A stretch of DNA of 64,000 nt from Saccharum officinarum (taxonomy: Eukaryota > Streptophyta > Magnoliopsida > Poales > Poaceae): contig CM036223.1 in assembly GCA_020631735.1 (NCBI GenBank), positions 55,108,456 through 55,172,455 on the forward strand, in the 5' to 3' direction. Positions 8,850-19,211 of the stretch are shown in pieces (position 1 is the stretch's first letter; each line of letters starts with the position of its first letter). Made by a program: the position numbers and the translations under genes. The notes beneath the pieces are model-generated. The model was not told the DNA's origin. It made no database searches and saw only the letters and a list, made by a program, of their open reading frames with translations.

Positions 8850-10495
8850 GTGTGTGATTGGATTTAGGTTAAATAGTCGATTAAGAGGGGTGATCTCATG
8901 GTTAATACAGTTATCTAGTGCCATTAGGTGAATTAACTCCATGCATTTGCATTAGGACCTAGTGAGTGCTAACAACCATTGAAAATGTTTGAGAAAAATG
9001 CTAACTCACGTAAACAAGTGATGGAGCTTGTTTGAGTTAACATGTTTGCATAAGGATTGAAGTATTGAAGTGAAGGAAGAGCCTGGGTGCATTAGACGAT
9101 GATTGTGCATGCATTGGACAAAAGGTCTTAGAGTCTGATGGCTAACCCTATGTGCTCAATGGGCAACAGAGTGCATCGGATATGTCACTATAGACATCGG
9201 ACAAACACATTGTCCAGCCCGATGTGTTTTGGGCACTCTCTGTTTGCCAAAATAATTCTTCGGACGTTGAGGTTGCATCGGACAAGGGCATCAGACAATG
9301 TTTCTCAACGTCCAATGTGACTGGGACGCATCCAATGTAGGCTGCGTGCTCTCGGCTTAAGTGCATCGAATGTTGGCGTTGTTGTGTCTGATGTAGCATC
9401 AGACGATGATGCGCGCAGGCGACCGTTGGCAACAACGGTCACATTCAAACGATCGAGTGACGATGCGGCGACACGTGGCACATCGAACGCTTGGGCAATG
9501 TCGATGCCCTGGCTTAGCATTCGATGCCCATGTAGAGGGCCAGTGAAGGGGCCAACAGCTCTCTGAGCCTTGAGGGCTCTATAAATAGAGCTTGGCCGAG
9601 GTTTGCTCACTCTTTTAGCTCTGTAACTTGTTGATACACCTTGTGAGCATACTTCCACACCTCCCACTCATCTAGCTCTTGAATTTGTTCATCCAAAGTG
9701 AGATTGGGAGTGATCCAAGTGCATTTACATTGAGTTTGAGCACCTAGTGGCACTTGAGACCGTGTTGGCTGCGTGATTGCTTGTTACTCTTTGGTGGTTG
9801 CCACCACCTAGATGGCTTAGAACAGTGGATCATTGAGCGAGGGTGGTGCTTGTCTCTGGCTCCGATCATGGTGACTGTGAGGGGTCTTGTGCCTTCTCCA
9901 CGGAGATTCATCAAAGTGAACCCTAATAGATTGCTCATCACTTGTTGTAAGTGTACCCTCATCTTGTTGTGGTTCTTACGGCACCCCTTTTGTAGGGATA
10001 GGCTTGTTATGCTTATTAGCGCGTGAGCCACCAACTGAGTGTGTCGTCACAACATGGACTAAGTTGCCAGCAAGCAACCAAACCACGGATAAATCTTGTG
10101 TCTCATTGTCTATTGGATTTCACAATTGGACACTTGCCCGGTTCGGTGTCGCCATTCTATCACTTGTATTTACATTCCTAGCATATATCTTGTGATAGTA
10201 TGTGCTCGCCTTGTTAAATTATGGTAGCTAGTTGAGTAGCTTAGTTGATATCCTTTGTAACTAGCTTGTTCTCTAGTTCACTAGTGGCAGAGATGTAGTG
10301 ACTTAGGTAAAGCTGTTGTGTGACATACATAGAGATCATAGCAAAATAGCAAATTGGTAGGTGGCTTGCCTTTTTAGTAGAGCTAGAGCAAAACCGCATT
10401 ATCACCATTTAGTTGTCTAACCAAATTACTCTAGTGTTTTTGTTAAAATTTTTAATTAGGCTATTCACCCCCTCTAGTTATTTAGGACCTTTTCA
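8850..10495 (+). repeat. lone Copia-type LTR (solo or truncated)
   Basis: The right end reads ctattcaccccctctag ... aggaccttttca at 10495. This matches the 3' end layout of the SIRE/Maximus-like LTR at 15213-16799 (ttcacccccctcttgg ... gatcctttca) without being the same family. A TATA box (tataaata, 9580-9587) lies mid-way, as in the other LTR. Upstream of it are many short repeats of the type gcatcggac/catcagac (9170-9420). No primer-binding site follows 10495, so this is a solo or truncated LTR. The left boundary is uncertain (8830-8870). Confidence 0.6.
9580..9587 (+). promoter_or_regulatory. TATA box of the lone LTR
   Basis: tataaata within ctctataaatagagc, placed in the middle of the LTR downstream of a cluster of short CATCGGAC-like repeats. 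The same layout (motif cluster, then TATA) is seen in the Copia LTR at 16081. Confidence 0.6.
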
Positions 10496-10624
10496 GGAAG
10501 TTGGACTCGATGATGATGGCAGAAGCTTTGAGGGCGAAGATGAAGGATGTGTGAGGTGGAGAAGAAAGGAGTTGTCTTGGCAAAGGAAGATCGCAGGGGA
10601 CTTACCGAAGGTCAAGTGGATGGT
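10496..10624. other. unassigned sequence before a gap
   Basis: Purine-rich sequence following the LTR end directly, with no tRNA-primer site. It runs into the N gap and nothing is recognised. Confidence 0.4.
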
Positions 10625-10724
10625 NNNNNNNNNNNNNNNNNNNNNNNNNNNNNNNNNNNNNNNNNNNNNNNNNNNNNNNNNNNNNNNNNNNNNNNNNNNN
10701 NNNNNNNNNNNNNNNNNNNNNNNN
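10625..10724. other. assembly gap (100 N)
   Basis: Exactly 100 N, a conventional placeholder for a gap of unknown size. Contiguity across it is not guaranteed. Confidence 0.98.
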
Positions 10725-10956
10725 CCGACGAACAACCGTGTGATCCCAACCAGCAAGAACCTTCACTAGCGGCAACCTCGAGTCTCCAGCTGCGTCTCTA
10801 TCCTTCTCAAGATAATGGCAATCAACTTTGATGTCCCCGTGGTTTGTTTCACCTTCATCCCCTTTTACTGCAATTCCTTTTGCCCTTGCAAGTTCATATA
10901 GTTGGTGATTTTCTTTCTCTTTCCTCTGTTCTTTTGATCCTCCAAACTTAGGAACT

Positions 10957-11261
10957 ATGCAACAAGTTAGTCATTCCAACCAATCAGCCGCACATCCAAT
11001 GTTTAGGTCCAATGGGCAACCAGATCTAACCGATTTGATCAATGCAGAGACCAACAGAATTCCCTTCAGAGCCCATAATTTCTCTTTAAATTTATGGAAG
11101 GATACCTTCCAATCTTGGCCTAAAAACACCAAGGGATGGAAAGATTGGTATCTGAGGGTAATCAGATCGATGCAAGTGTACTGGGCAGAGCGAAAACTTG
11201 ACCAATGCATCAAACTGTCCATTGTCGATATGCAAAAGAATGAGTTGATGATGATTGTTGC
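10957..11261 (+). pseudogene. plant-mobile-domain-like ORF fragment cut by a Copia insertion
   Basis: The frame begins MQQVSHSNQSAAHPMF and contains FRAHNFSLNLWKDTFQSWP, then KGWKDWYLRVIRSMQVYW. From memory this resembles the start of transposon-associated plant mobile domain (aminotransferase-like) proteins of grasses. It is open until 11261, where the LTR of the minus-strand Copia element begins mid-codon. The last residues of the apparent frame (after MMIVA) are LTR sequence. Upstream, a short possible exon at 10816 (MAINFDVPV) may be spliced to it (acceptor-like cttag near 10950). The remainder would lie beyond the nested elements and was not found. Confidence 0.4.
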
Positions 11262-11969
11262 TGAAAGGATCAAGATGCCCAAGAGGGGGGGTGAATTGGG
11301 CTTTTCTAAAAATAAAAGCAAGGATTAAATCCTACAAGCTAGAATTCACCCCTAGTGTCTACTTGTGTTCCTAGTGAGTCTACCGAAACAAAGTTTTGCA
11401 CCCTAGTTTCCAATCCTAGTTTAGCATGGCAAGTCTAGGAATGTAAACAAGCAATGTAAGTAAATACGAGAAAGTAAATGCTTGAATGTAAAGGGGCAAG
11501 GAACACGGCGATGTTTTTCCGAGGTATCGGAGAGTCGCCACTCCCCACTAGTCCTCGTTGGAGCACCCGCGCAAGGGTGTCGCTCCCCCTTGATCCGCGC
11601 AAGGATCAAGTGCTCTCTACGGGTTGATTCTTCGACACTCCGTCGCGGTGAATCACCCACAACCGCTCACAAGATGAGTTGGGTCATCCACAAGCTCCGC
11701 CGGATGAACACCAAACTCCCAATCACCACCAAGCCGTCTAGGTGATGGCGATCACCAAGAGTAACAAGCTAGAACTCTCACTTGACCTCTACGAGCCTAA
11801 ATGAGAAAGTGGATGCACACTTGTTACTCTCTAATCTCTAGTGAGGAACTCACAAGCTTTGATTCTCAAATCTCTATCCTCACTAGTGCTCTTGCACTAC
11901 CTTGCACTTCAAAGGTGTTTATCAGCTGAACAAATGAGCAAGAGACCTCTAAAAGAGGTGGTGGGGATG

Positions 11970-11977
11970 TATTTATA
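11970..11977 (-). promoter_or_regulatory. TATA box in the minus-strand Copia LTR
   Basis: tataaata on the minus strand within ggggtgtataaatac, the same context as 16081-16088. It lies about 50 bp downstream (in LTR sense) of the GGACGCG motif array. Confidence 0.7.
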
Positions 11978-12027
11978 CACCCCACAGACGAAACGAACCG
12001 TTACCTGCTGACTCAGCAAAACTCGAG

Positions 12028-12470
12028 CTGACCGGACGCGCCGGTCGTAAGGACCGGACGCGCCGGTCGTACTCACCGGACGCGCCGGTCGTACAGACCG
12101 GACGCGCCGGTCGCTCGTAACGGTCAAAACCGAAAAACACCTAAAAGACCGGACGCGCCGGTCAGGGATGACCGGACGCGTCCGATCGTGCGTGGAGCTT
12201 ACTGTACTCGCACCGGACGCGCTACCGCGTCCGATGGGTGATGACCGGACGCGTCCGGTCGTCTCAGGACCTTACTGGACTATGACCGGACGCGCCGATC
12301 ACACCCAGGTCGCGTCCGATGGGTGTTTCCTTAAGTGACACGTGTTGACTTCTGACCACCGCGTCCGGTCCTCGCGAGGACCGCGTCCGGTGCTCAGAGC
12401 TGAAACCTCAGTCGCGGAACTGAACTGACCGGACGCGTCCGGTCATGCCGAGGACCGCGTCCGGTCACTG
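12028..12470 (-). repeat. GGACGCG motif array in the Copia LTR
   Basis: About 15 copies of a near-palindromic unit, accggacgcg(t/c)ccggt and variants, separated by irregular spacers of a few to 40 bases. The irregular spacing and the position just upstream of the TATA box argue for a promoter-proximal array and against a satellite or CRISPR. Confidence 0.85.
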
Positions 12471-12907
12471 GAAAATGACCTGAAACTCCCCGCAAAGCGT
12501 TACAACTTGAACCAAGTTGCTCCCAACTGAACTTTGAGCTATTCTAAAGCTGCCTAGCGCCAAGTTTAACAAGTGTGCACCACACCTAAACATAGGACTC
12601 GCCTAGGTCAAGCTACCCGCTCATGCCCCCCTTCATAGTACGGCCAAAAGAGAAAAACGAAGATCCTAACGACTATTCCAAATGTCTCTCAACACCTCGA
12701 CATCCGGAACTAACCGTCCTTAATCTTGACGTCACTCTTTTGAGAACCGAAACGATTTCCATCAAGGGCATGAATACCATGGTGCCCAAAGCAGTTAAAA
12801 CCTCCATGACCTAACTTACCAAAGTTTCTGCAAAACACACGTTAGTCATGGTAATAAAGCGTTGTCATCAATTGCCGAAACCAAACCTCGGGGCCTAGAT
12901 GCTTTCA

Positions 12908-12921
12908 ATCTCCCCCTTTTT
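12908..12921 (-). other. polypurine tract
   Basis: On the minus strand aaaaagggggagat lies immediately before the LTR start. It is the plus-strand priming site expected next to a 3' LTR. Confidence 0.75.
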
Positions 12922-13362
12922 GGTGATTGATGACAATACTCAGATATGAAAGATTTGATTTGAGGTTTTTGAACATGCATGGTACACATAAGCAACAAGC
13001 AATTAAGTAGAGACGTGAAAGGAAAAGCTTATGTGTCCCAAGCCAAAAGAGTGTACTCATAAGATAAGACAAAAAGCGTTAGTACACAAAAGGATATAGC
13101 TCATAATTTATCGAAGTAAGGCACGGAAGCACAACCTTAGAGCTATTATTAAAAACGGTGACAAGAGATAACACTAACAGGATGAAACATTAAGACTTAA
13201 GTTTATCTCACAACGATATGTCACACGAATGCAATGACTGAAAAGTAAACATGATGCATGAATGAGCACACAGGAAGAACGAAAAAAAAACAAAACTCAA
13301 AACTCCCCCTGAAACTACTCTCTCTCCCCCTTTGGCATCAAGCGCCAAAAGAAAGAGCTAAT
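12922..13362 (-). other. spacer between third ORF and polypurine tract
   Basis: AT-rich sequence with no open frame of note. It is the 3' untranslated part of the Copia element (minus strand). Confidence 0.5.
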
Positions 13363-15212
13363 CTAAGGATCTGATGGGGGGACAGACGGAGTCGTGTCGG
13401 GTGCCGAGGTGCGCGGAGTAATGATGAAGTGCAGAGAATCGCCCTCGGAATCTGAGCTATCTGGCTGACCCTCTGATGAAGCATGTGGCTGTGTAACTGT
13501 CTGGGTCTGAACGGCAGGAACAGGCACTGTCGAAGTAGTAACGATAGGATCCGTCTGAGTGACCTGAGCCTGTAGTGAGCCAGTAGTAGGAGGATCTGTG
13601 GAGGCAACTAACGAAGGTATAGTCTCTGTAGTACCAGTTCCTGTCACTGGAGGAATAACTGCCTCTGAAGCTAACAACCCTGAAGAAGTAGCAACTGTAG
13701 TATGCGAGGGCGTCGGCTGACCAGTCAACTCGCTGTATGTAGCACTGAAATCACCGAAAGGTGTGCCTGTCAGGAGGTGAGGGCGAGGCTGGTCTGATGG
13801 TGTAAACCCCGTGTGAATAGGAGTGAAGCTCGGGGACTGGAAAGACTGGGGAACCTGCCGCTGTGGAGATGTGAACTGGTGACTCGGCTGTCCCTGACTC
13901 GACGGATCAGAAGCTGGTAAAGAGGAAGTCAGGACAGAAGTAGGCGGAGGAACCCCAACCGTGACTAGATGGCGCAGGAGGTCCAAGTATTGCTGCTGAC
14001 TAGCTGCAGTCTGACGCTGAAGCTCATATTGCTGTCGCTGCATTTCAACTTGCTGTCTCTGGATTTCAAGCTGCTGACGCTGAAACTCGTCCTGACGAGC
14101 CTGAATCTGTGCAAATGCTGCAGCTGTGTCCTGAGCCTGTCGCTGGATTTGCTGTTGCTGTTGCTCCTGTGCCTGGGTCAACCTCTCAAGAATTGCCACC
14201 ATGGCTGGGTCTGTGCGGGAGGCTGAACCAGAGCCACCGGCCTCGTGGTCGTGGGACCGAGGAGACCGGTACCTGGGGATGGGCTGGTAGTCCTCATCAG
14301 TGCTGTCAGATGTCCCATCCTCAGGAAGATCAGCAGGCTGAGCGTCAAGATCTGCAAGCTCTGCCTCTGCAAGCTCATCAACTGTGGCGTCCTGCTCAGC
14401 TGCTGTCTCAGGTACCTCAGGTCGCACACGCTGTCCTGGCACTGGGGCCTGATCTCTGGTAACTGATGTCCAAAGCTGACGGATATCATACTCAGGAAAA
14501 GCAGTGGTGGTATCTGATATCTCAGCTCGGATCTCTGCTGGCATCTGAATAGATGATCTGATAAGGAAGCAGATCCAGTGTGCGTAGGGCAGCTGACGAT
14601 TACCCTTGAAGCCCTCAGCTATGGTGTCCTCCATCTCACTGAGTATTAGATCCCATATATCAAACCGTGTCTGTGAGAGGAGGTGGTGAACAACCCATAA
14701 TTGCATCCGAGTTAGTCCCTCTCTGTAGCCAAGTCTGGGAAGGAGTGTGCGTCTGACAATAGCGTCCAAAACTCTGGCTAGTGGAGTCAAACTGGCGGGC
14801 GTGCGTCGAGACCCTTCGCCAAAAGGCTCACGGAAGCAGGGTCGAACTAAGTCGGTAGGTGGCACTGTCCCGCCGTGAGGGCGTCTCGGAGGAGGAGTCT
14901 GACCATAACACAGCTGATGTATCTTTGTGTCAAACGCTGGGAGTCTGAGAATCTCCCGCACTCTGCTGCTGTATAGGCGGTGATCGCGGCCTCGGAATGC
15001 AAAGTGGATGAAATCATGGGCAGGATCAATCCATAGTGAAGCATAAAACTCTCTCACCCATGTGCCGCAGTATGCACCTGTCCGTCCAAGAAGATCTGAC
15101 AAGCCTGGCAGAAAGGACAGGTGCGGACGTAGCTGCTCTCCCACAACCTCGACTAGTGACTCAAGTCGACAGACCCTCTGTGGTCGGAAAGCAATACCGC
15201 TGTCAACTAGAG
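13363..15212 (-). CDS. third ORF of the SIRE/Maximus-like Copia element, N-terminus missing
   Basis: Open from the insertion point (15212) to the stop at 13363. It begins mid-protein at LVDSGIAFRPQRVCRLESL and continues through SFLPGLSDLLGRTGAYCGTW and LGYREGLTRMQLWVVHHLL. This globular part resembles what Pfam calls a putative plant transposon protein domain. A Gln-rich coiled coil follows (QAQEQQQQQIQRQAQDT and many QRQQ words, about 14070-14180), then a long Ser/Thr/Pro-rich tail. In SIRE-type elements an ORF in this place is often called env-like, but I see no signal peptide or membrane segment. The same protein is encoded on the plus strand at 24075-26079, which supplies the missing N-terminus. 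The open frame upstream of 15212 (to 15261) is LTR sequence of the nested element, not part of the protein. Confidence 0.75.
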
Positions 15213-15639
15213 TGAAAGCATCTAGGCCCCAAGGTTTGGTTTCGGTAATTAATGACAACACTTTATTACCATGACTAACGTGTGTTTTGCAGAAACATTG
15301 GTAAGTTAGGTCATGGAGGTGATAACTGCTTTGAGCACTGTGGTTTCGTGTCCCTTGATGGAAATCGTTTCGGTTCTCAAAAGAGTGACGCCAAGATTAA
15401 GGACGGTTAGTTCCGGATGACGAAGTGTTGAGACACATTCGGAATAGTCGTTAGGATCTTCGTTTTTCTCTTTTGGCCGTACTATAAAGGGGGGCATGAA
15501 TGGGTAGCTTGACCTAGGCGAGTCCTATGTTTAGGTGTGGTGCACACTTGTTAAACTTGGCGCTAGGCAACCCTAGATTGGCTCAAGGTTCAGTTAGAAG
15601 CAACTTGGTTGAAGTTGCGACGCGTTTCGGGCTGTTTTC

Positions 15640-16040
15640 TAGGCACCGGACGCGGTCTTCGGGAACACTGGACGCGTCCGGTGTATACGTTACCGCGACT
15701 AGGTTTCGGCCTCGACCACCGGACGCGGTCCTCGCGAGGACCGGACGCGGTGGTCAGCGACCGACACATGTCACCGAGAGAGAACGCCCGTCGGACGCGA
15801 CCTGGACTTGATCGGCGCGTCCGGTGCGAGTCCAGTAAGGTCCAGAGAGGACCGGACGCGTCCGGTCTTCAGGCATCGGACGCGGCCTCGCGTCCGGTGT
15901 AAGTCCAGTAAGCACCCTTGCACGTCGGACGCGTCCGGTGCTACCTGACCGGTGCGTCCGGTGTTTCGATTTCGAAATCGCGTTTTGACCGTTACGGGGG
16001 ACCGGCGCGTCCGGTGCGTTGCACCGGCGCGTCCGGTGAC
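15640..16040 (+). repeat. GGACGCG motif array in the plus-strand Copia LTR
   Basis: More than ten copies of accggacgcg, ggacgcgtccggt and relaxed forms such as accggcgcgtccggt. They stop about 40 bp upstream of the TATA box. Same motif and placement as in the minus-strand LTR and at 22928-23255. Confidence 0.85.
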
Positions 16041-16080
16041 CCCGTGTCAGAAAGTAACGGTTCGTTTTCTTTGAGGGGTG

Positions 16081-16088
16081 TATAAATA
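16081..16088 (+). promoter_or_regulatory. TATA box of the Copia LTR
   Basis: tataaata in the context ggggtgtataaatacaaccc, just after the GGACGCG array. Transcription of the genomic RNA would start some 30 bp downstream, giving an R-U5 of roughly 690 bp. Confidence 0.75.
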
Positions 16089-16801
16089 CAACCCCTCCAC
16101 CTCTTTTAGAGGTCTCTTGCTCATTCAAACATCTGAGAAAACCCTTTAGAGTGCAAGGGAGTGCAAGAGCTCTAGTGAGGATAGAGATTTGAGAATCGAA
16201 GCTTGAGAGCACCTCATTAGTGATTAGAGAGAGTAGCAAGTGTGCATCCACCTTCTCATTTGGGCTCGTAGTGGTCAAGTGAGAGTTCTAGCTTGTTACT
16301 CTTGGTGATCGCCATCACCTAGACGGCGTGGTGGTGATTGGGAGTTCGGTGATCATCCGGCGGAGCTTGTGGATGACCCAACTCATCTTGTGAGCGGTTT
16401 TGGGTGATTCGCCGCGACGGAGTGTCGAAGAATCAACCCGTAGAGAGCACTTGATCCTTGCGCGGATCAAGGGGGAGCTACACCCTTGCGCGGGTGCTCC
16501 AACGAGGACTAGTGGGGAGTGGCGACTCTCCGATACCTCGGCAAAACGTCGCCGTGTTCCTTGCCCCTTTACATTCAAGCATTTACTTTCTCGTACATAC
16601 TTTCATTGCTTGATTTACATTCCTAGATATGCCATGCTAGACTAGGATTGGAAACTAGGGTGCAAAACTTTGTATCGGTAGACTCTCTAGGAACACTAGT
16701 AGACATTAGGGGTGAATTCCGGCTTGTAGGATTTAATTCTTGCAATTAATTTTTAGAAAAGCCCAATTCACCCCCCTCTTGGGCATCTTGATCCTTTCAA
16801 T

Positions 16802-16813
16802 TGGTATCGGAGC
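16802..16813 (+). other. primer-binding site
   Basis: tggtatcggagc, two bases after the LTR end. It differs by one base from the complement of the plant initiator Met-tRNA 3' end (tggtatcagagc), the usual primer of these elements. Confidence 0.8.
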
Positions 16814-16852
16814 CGTGTTGCTCTTCTTTTAGGCTTTACCGCCTAGAGCAAG

Positions 16853-17886
16853 ATGTCTAATGGGGAAGGACCTCCTCCCACTTTTGAGGGAGACGATTTT
16901 CCATATTGGAAAATTCGTATGGAGGCGTACCTCGAAGCCATAGATGTTGGGTGTCTTAGAGCCGCAACCGAAGGGCTTCCCCCCATAAGGGATCCCGCTA
17001 ACCCAAGTGGTGACGAGGAGAAGTACGACCGGTGGAATGCAAAAGCCAAAAATGCACTCTACCGGGGCTTAGGCAAAGATATCTTCAATCGTGTGCGTAA
17101 TGCAAAGAACGCCCATGAATTGTGGGAGAATCTTTGTGCTCTCCATGAGGGAACTAAGAGTGAGCGTGAGGAACGCTATCATATAGCTCTAAAGAAAATT
17201 AATTCTTTTGATATGCTTCCCAAAGAAAGTGCTAATGACATGTACACTCGCTTGAATGTTCTTGTAGAAGACCTCAATGCTCTTGGGCTCACTAAAATGA
17301 GCCAATCGGATGTTGCAAGGAAGATCTTGAGTGTGCTTCCCGTTGAGAAGTATGGACATATTGTCACCGTACTTCACCAAAGTGATCTCTCCGCCGCAAC
17401 ACCGACTCAAGTATTGGGAAAGATCAATGCACATGAGATGTACATGCACATCACCCCGGAAGAAGGTTCATCATCTTCCAAGAAGAAGGACTTGGCCTTC
17501 AAAGCTAGTCATGACAATAAGAAGAAGAAGGGCCAAGCCATGATTGTGCAAGAAAGCTCAAGTGAAAGTGATGTTGATGATGAATCACTTGCACTCATGG
17601 TGAGAAAGACCACCAAGATGCTAAAGAAGCTCAACAAGAGTGGTATCAAGTTCGATAGCGAGAAGAAGAAATTCTTCACAAGTAGCAAGAGGAAGCCAAT
17701 CTCGGAGATGGATTGCTACAATTGTGGTGAACTTGGCCACCTAGCTCATCGATGCCCTAGACCACCAAAAGACAAGTACAAGAACAAGAACAAGGGCAAG
17801 AAAAATGATTCAAGTGATGAAGAAGAAGAGAAGAAGAAAAATAAGCCATACAAGAAGAAAGATGGCAAGAAAAAGGATTCTACAAG
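16853..17886 (+). CDS. Copia Gag (UBN2-type) with CCHC zinc knuckle
   Basis: The start MSNGEGPPPTFEGDDFPYWK is typical of Copia gag polyproteins: the FPYWK context is followed by KNALYRGLGKDIFNRV and ANDMYTRLNVLVEDLNALG. It forms the virus-like particle in the cytoplasm and packages element RNA. A CCHC knuckle, CYNCGELGHLAHRC, lies near residue 290, followed by a Lys-rich stretch. The frame is lost near 17880, where the reading moves by one base, apparently through loss of one T in ggattctac. The nominal frame then runs on to a stop near 18004 with non-Gag sequence. Confidence 0.88.
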
Positions 17887-19197
17887 AAGAAGAAGGGAGG
17901 CAAGGCTTATATTGTTGGTGATTGGCTCACCGACATTGAATCATCTTGTGAGTCCTCCGAAGATGAGAGCGATGATGAGAGAGAGAAGGTTGCCGCATTT
18001 GTGATGGGGCCATCATCTTCACCGATATCTTCGTCACCACCTTCACCGCCTTCTTCACCATCATCGTCCACTACTCACCTATGCCTTATGGCCAAGGGTG
18101 AACGAAAGGTACAAAACCATGATAGTAATAGTGATGATGATGATGATAGTGATAGTGATGATGATACACCTTCTTATGATGAATTAGTAAAATTGTTAAA
18201 CAAATATTCTAGAATCATAAGAAGGACTAGAAATGAAAATGATGAGCTTCAACATGAAAATGAAACACTCACATCCAAACTAAAAGGTGCACATGATGAT
18301 AGGGATAAGCTTAGAGATCAAAATGAAGTTATGTCTTCCACTCTCAAAGAGCTCAAAACCTCTAATAAAGAGCTTAAAGATCAACATGATAAACTTGAGA
18401 GGAAGCATGATGAGCTCATCACTAGACATAGCTCTCTAAAAGACAAGTACACCACATTAAAAATTGACTATGATAGTCTTGTGGTTGCTAATGAACTTGC
18501 TCTTGAGACACATGATGCTACTAACAATGTTGTTAAGTGTGATATAGCTACATCATGTGATGATTTGATCATTGAAAGCATTGAGCAAGGTTCTAGTAGC
18601 AAAGGCAAGAGTGTGGTTGAGTCATGCAACCATGATGATTATGCCAAGCTCAAGTGTGAGAATGAGAAGCTTGCAAATGAGAACAAGAAGCTTAAAGGTT
18701 TGATGGCTCTTGAGAAGCAACCAACAAATGAGTCACTTATTGAAGAAAACAAGAAGCTCAAGCAAGAAAAAGAGCATCTCAAGACCGGCCTAAGCAAGTT
18801 CACAAGAGGCCAATATTTGCAAAGTGAGCTCCTCATGAACACCGTAATGAAGATGGATAGAAGTGGTATTGGATACTTGGCAAATCAAGAGAAGAAAGCA
18901 AAAGCTCAACAACAAAGCAAATCAAAGCCCAAGCCAAAGAGATGTGTTGAGTGTGGTCAAGAAGGTCACTTTGCTCATGAATGCAAAACTCCACCACCAC
19001 AACCCTTGCCCAAGCATGCTAGACCCTTTGCATTCAATGCTCATTACATGCTAAGAAAAGATTCAAATGGAAAGATGAAAGTCATGTTTTTGGGTCCCCC
19101 AAACAAGAATAGGCCAAAGAAAATATGGGTTGCCAAGTCACTAGTTGAGAAAGTCAAGGGCCCCTCTCAAGTTTGGGTCCCTAAACGAAAAGCTTGA
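17887..19197 (+). CDS. Copia Gag C-terminal extension (coiled coil, second zinc knuckle)
   Basis: Continues Gag in the shifted frame. It contains an acidic Ser/Asp stretch, then long heptad-like Leu/Glu/Lys segments (NENDELQHENETLTSKLKG, LKCENEKLANENKKLKGLM), about 250 residues of predicted coiled coil. A second CCHC knuckle (CVECGQEGHFAHEC) lies near 18948. Such long Gag tails occur in SIRE/Maximus-lineage elements. It ends KRKA followed by a stop at 19195-19197. The protease-integrase frame begins 15 bases later in another phase, so expression of pol would need recoding or reflects a lost base. Confidence 0.82.
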   Translation, partial: KKKGGKAYIVGDWLTDIESSCESSEDESDDEREKVAAFVMGPSSSPISSSPPSPPSSPSSSTTHLCLMAKGERKVQNHDSNSDDDDDSDSDDDTPSYDELVKLLNKYSRIIRRTRNENDELQHENETLTSKLKGAHDDRDKLRDQNEVMSSTLKELKTSNKELKDQHDKLERKHDELITRHSSLKDKYTTLKIDYDSLVVANELALETHDATNNVVKCDIATSCDDLIIESIEQGSSSKGKSVVESCNHDDYAKLKCENEKLANENKKLKGLMALEKQPTNESLIEENKKLKQEKEHLKTGLSKFTRGQYLQSELLMNTVMKMDRSGIGYLANQEKKAKAQQQSKSKPKPKRCVECGQEGHFAHECKTPPPQPLPKHARPFAFNAHYMLRKDSNGKMKVMFLGPPNKNRPKKIWVAKSLVEKVKGPSQVWVPKRKA

Positions 19198-19211
19198 TCT
19201 CTTGTGTGTAG

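Larger units (their letters stand above)
11262..12907 (-). repeat. 3' LTR of the minus-strand Copia element (1,646 bp)
   Basis: On the minus strand it runs from TGAAAGCATCTAGGCCCC (12907) to GGGCATCTTGATCCTTTCA (11262), i.e. TG...CA with short TGAAAG/CTTTCA inverted termini. It is homologous throughout to the plus-strand LTR at 15213-16799. It holds a TATA box (11970-11977, minus) and about 15 copies of accggacgcg/cgcgtccggt between 12028 and 12470. Confidence 0.92.
11262..15212 (-). mobile_element. SIRE/Maximus-like Ty1/Copia element, 3' part (minus strand)
   Basis: Read on the minus strand, this contains the end of a third ORF (15212-13363), a ~440-bp spacer, a polypurine tract (12908-12921) and a full 3' LTR (12907-11262). 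The element is cut at 15212 by insertion of a same-family element in the opposite orientation. Its own gag, pol and 5' LTR would lie beyond the nested copy and are not in the window. Its LTR inserted into the ORF at 10957-11261. Confidence 0.85.
15213..16799 (+). repeat. 5' LTR of the plus-strand Copia element (1,587 bp)
   Basis: It runs from tgaaagcatctaggcccc to gatcctttca, TG...CA, and is homologous to the minus-strand LTR at 11262-12907, with which it forms a large inverted pair. It carries the GGACGCG array (about 15640-16040) and a TATA box at 16081. Confidence 0.92.

Noticed and set aside
11262..11328. C-terminus (KMPKRGGELGFSKNKSKD) of the plant-mobile-domain-like ORF
   Set aside because: The codons after 11261 are the reverse complement of the Copia LTR end and occur at 16740-16799 as well.
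12028..12470. CRISPR-like array of GGACGCG repeats
   Set aside because: Units are short, near-palindromic, unevenly spaced and located in an LTR of a plant retrotransposon.
15213..15261. Extra N-terminal residues of the minus-strand third ORF
   Set aside because: These codons are LTR sequence of the nested plus-strand element read in reverse. The plus copy shows the real protein has different upstream residues.
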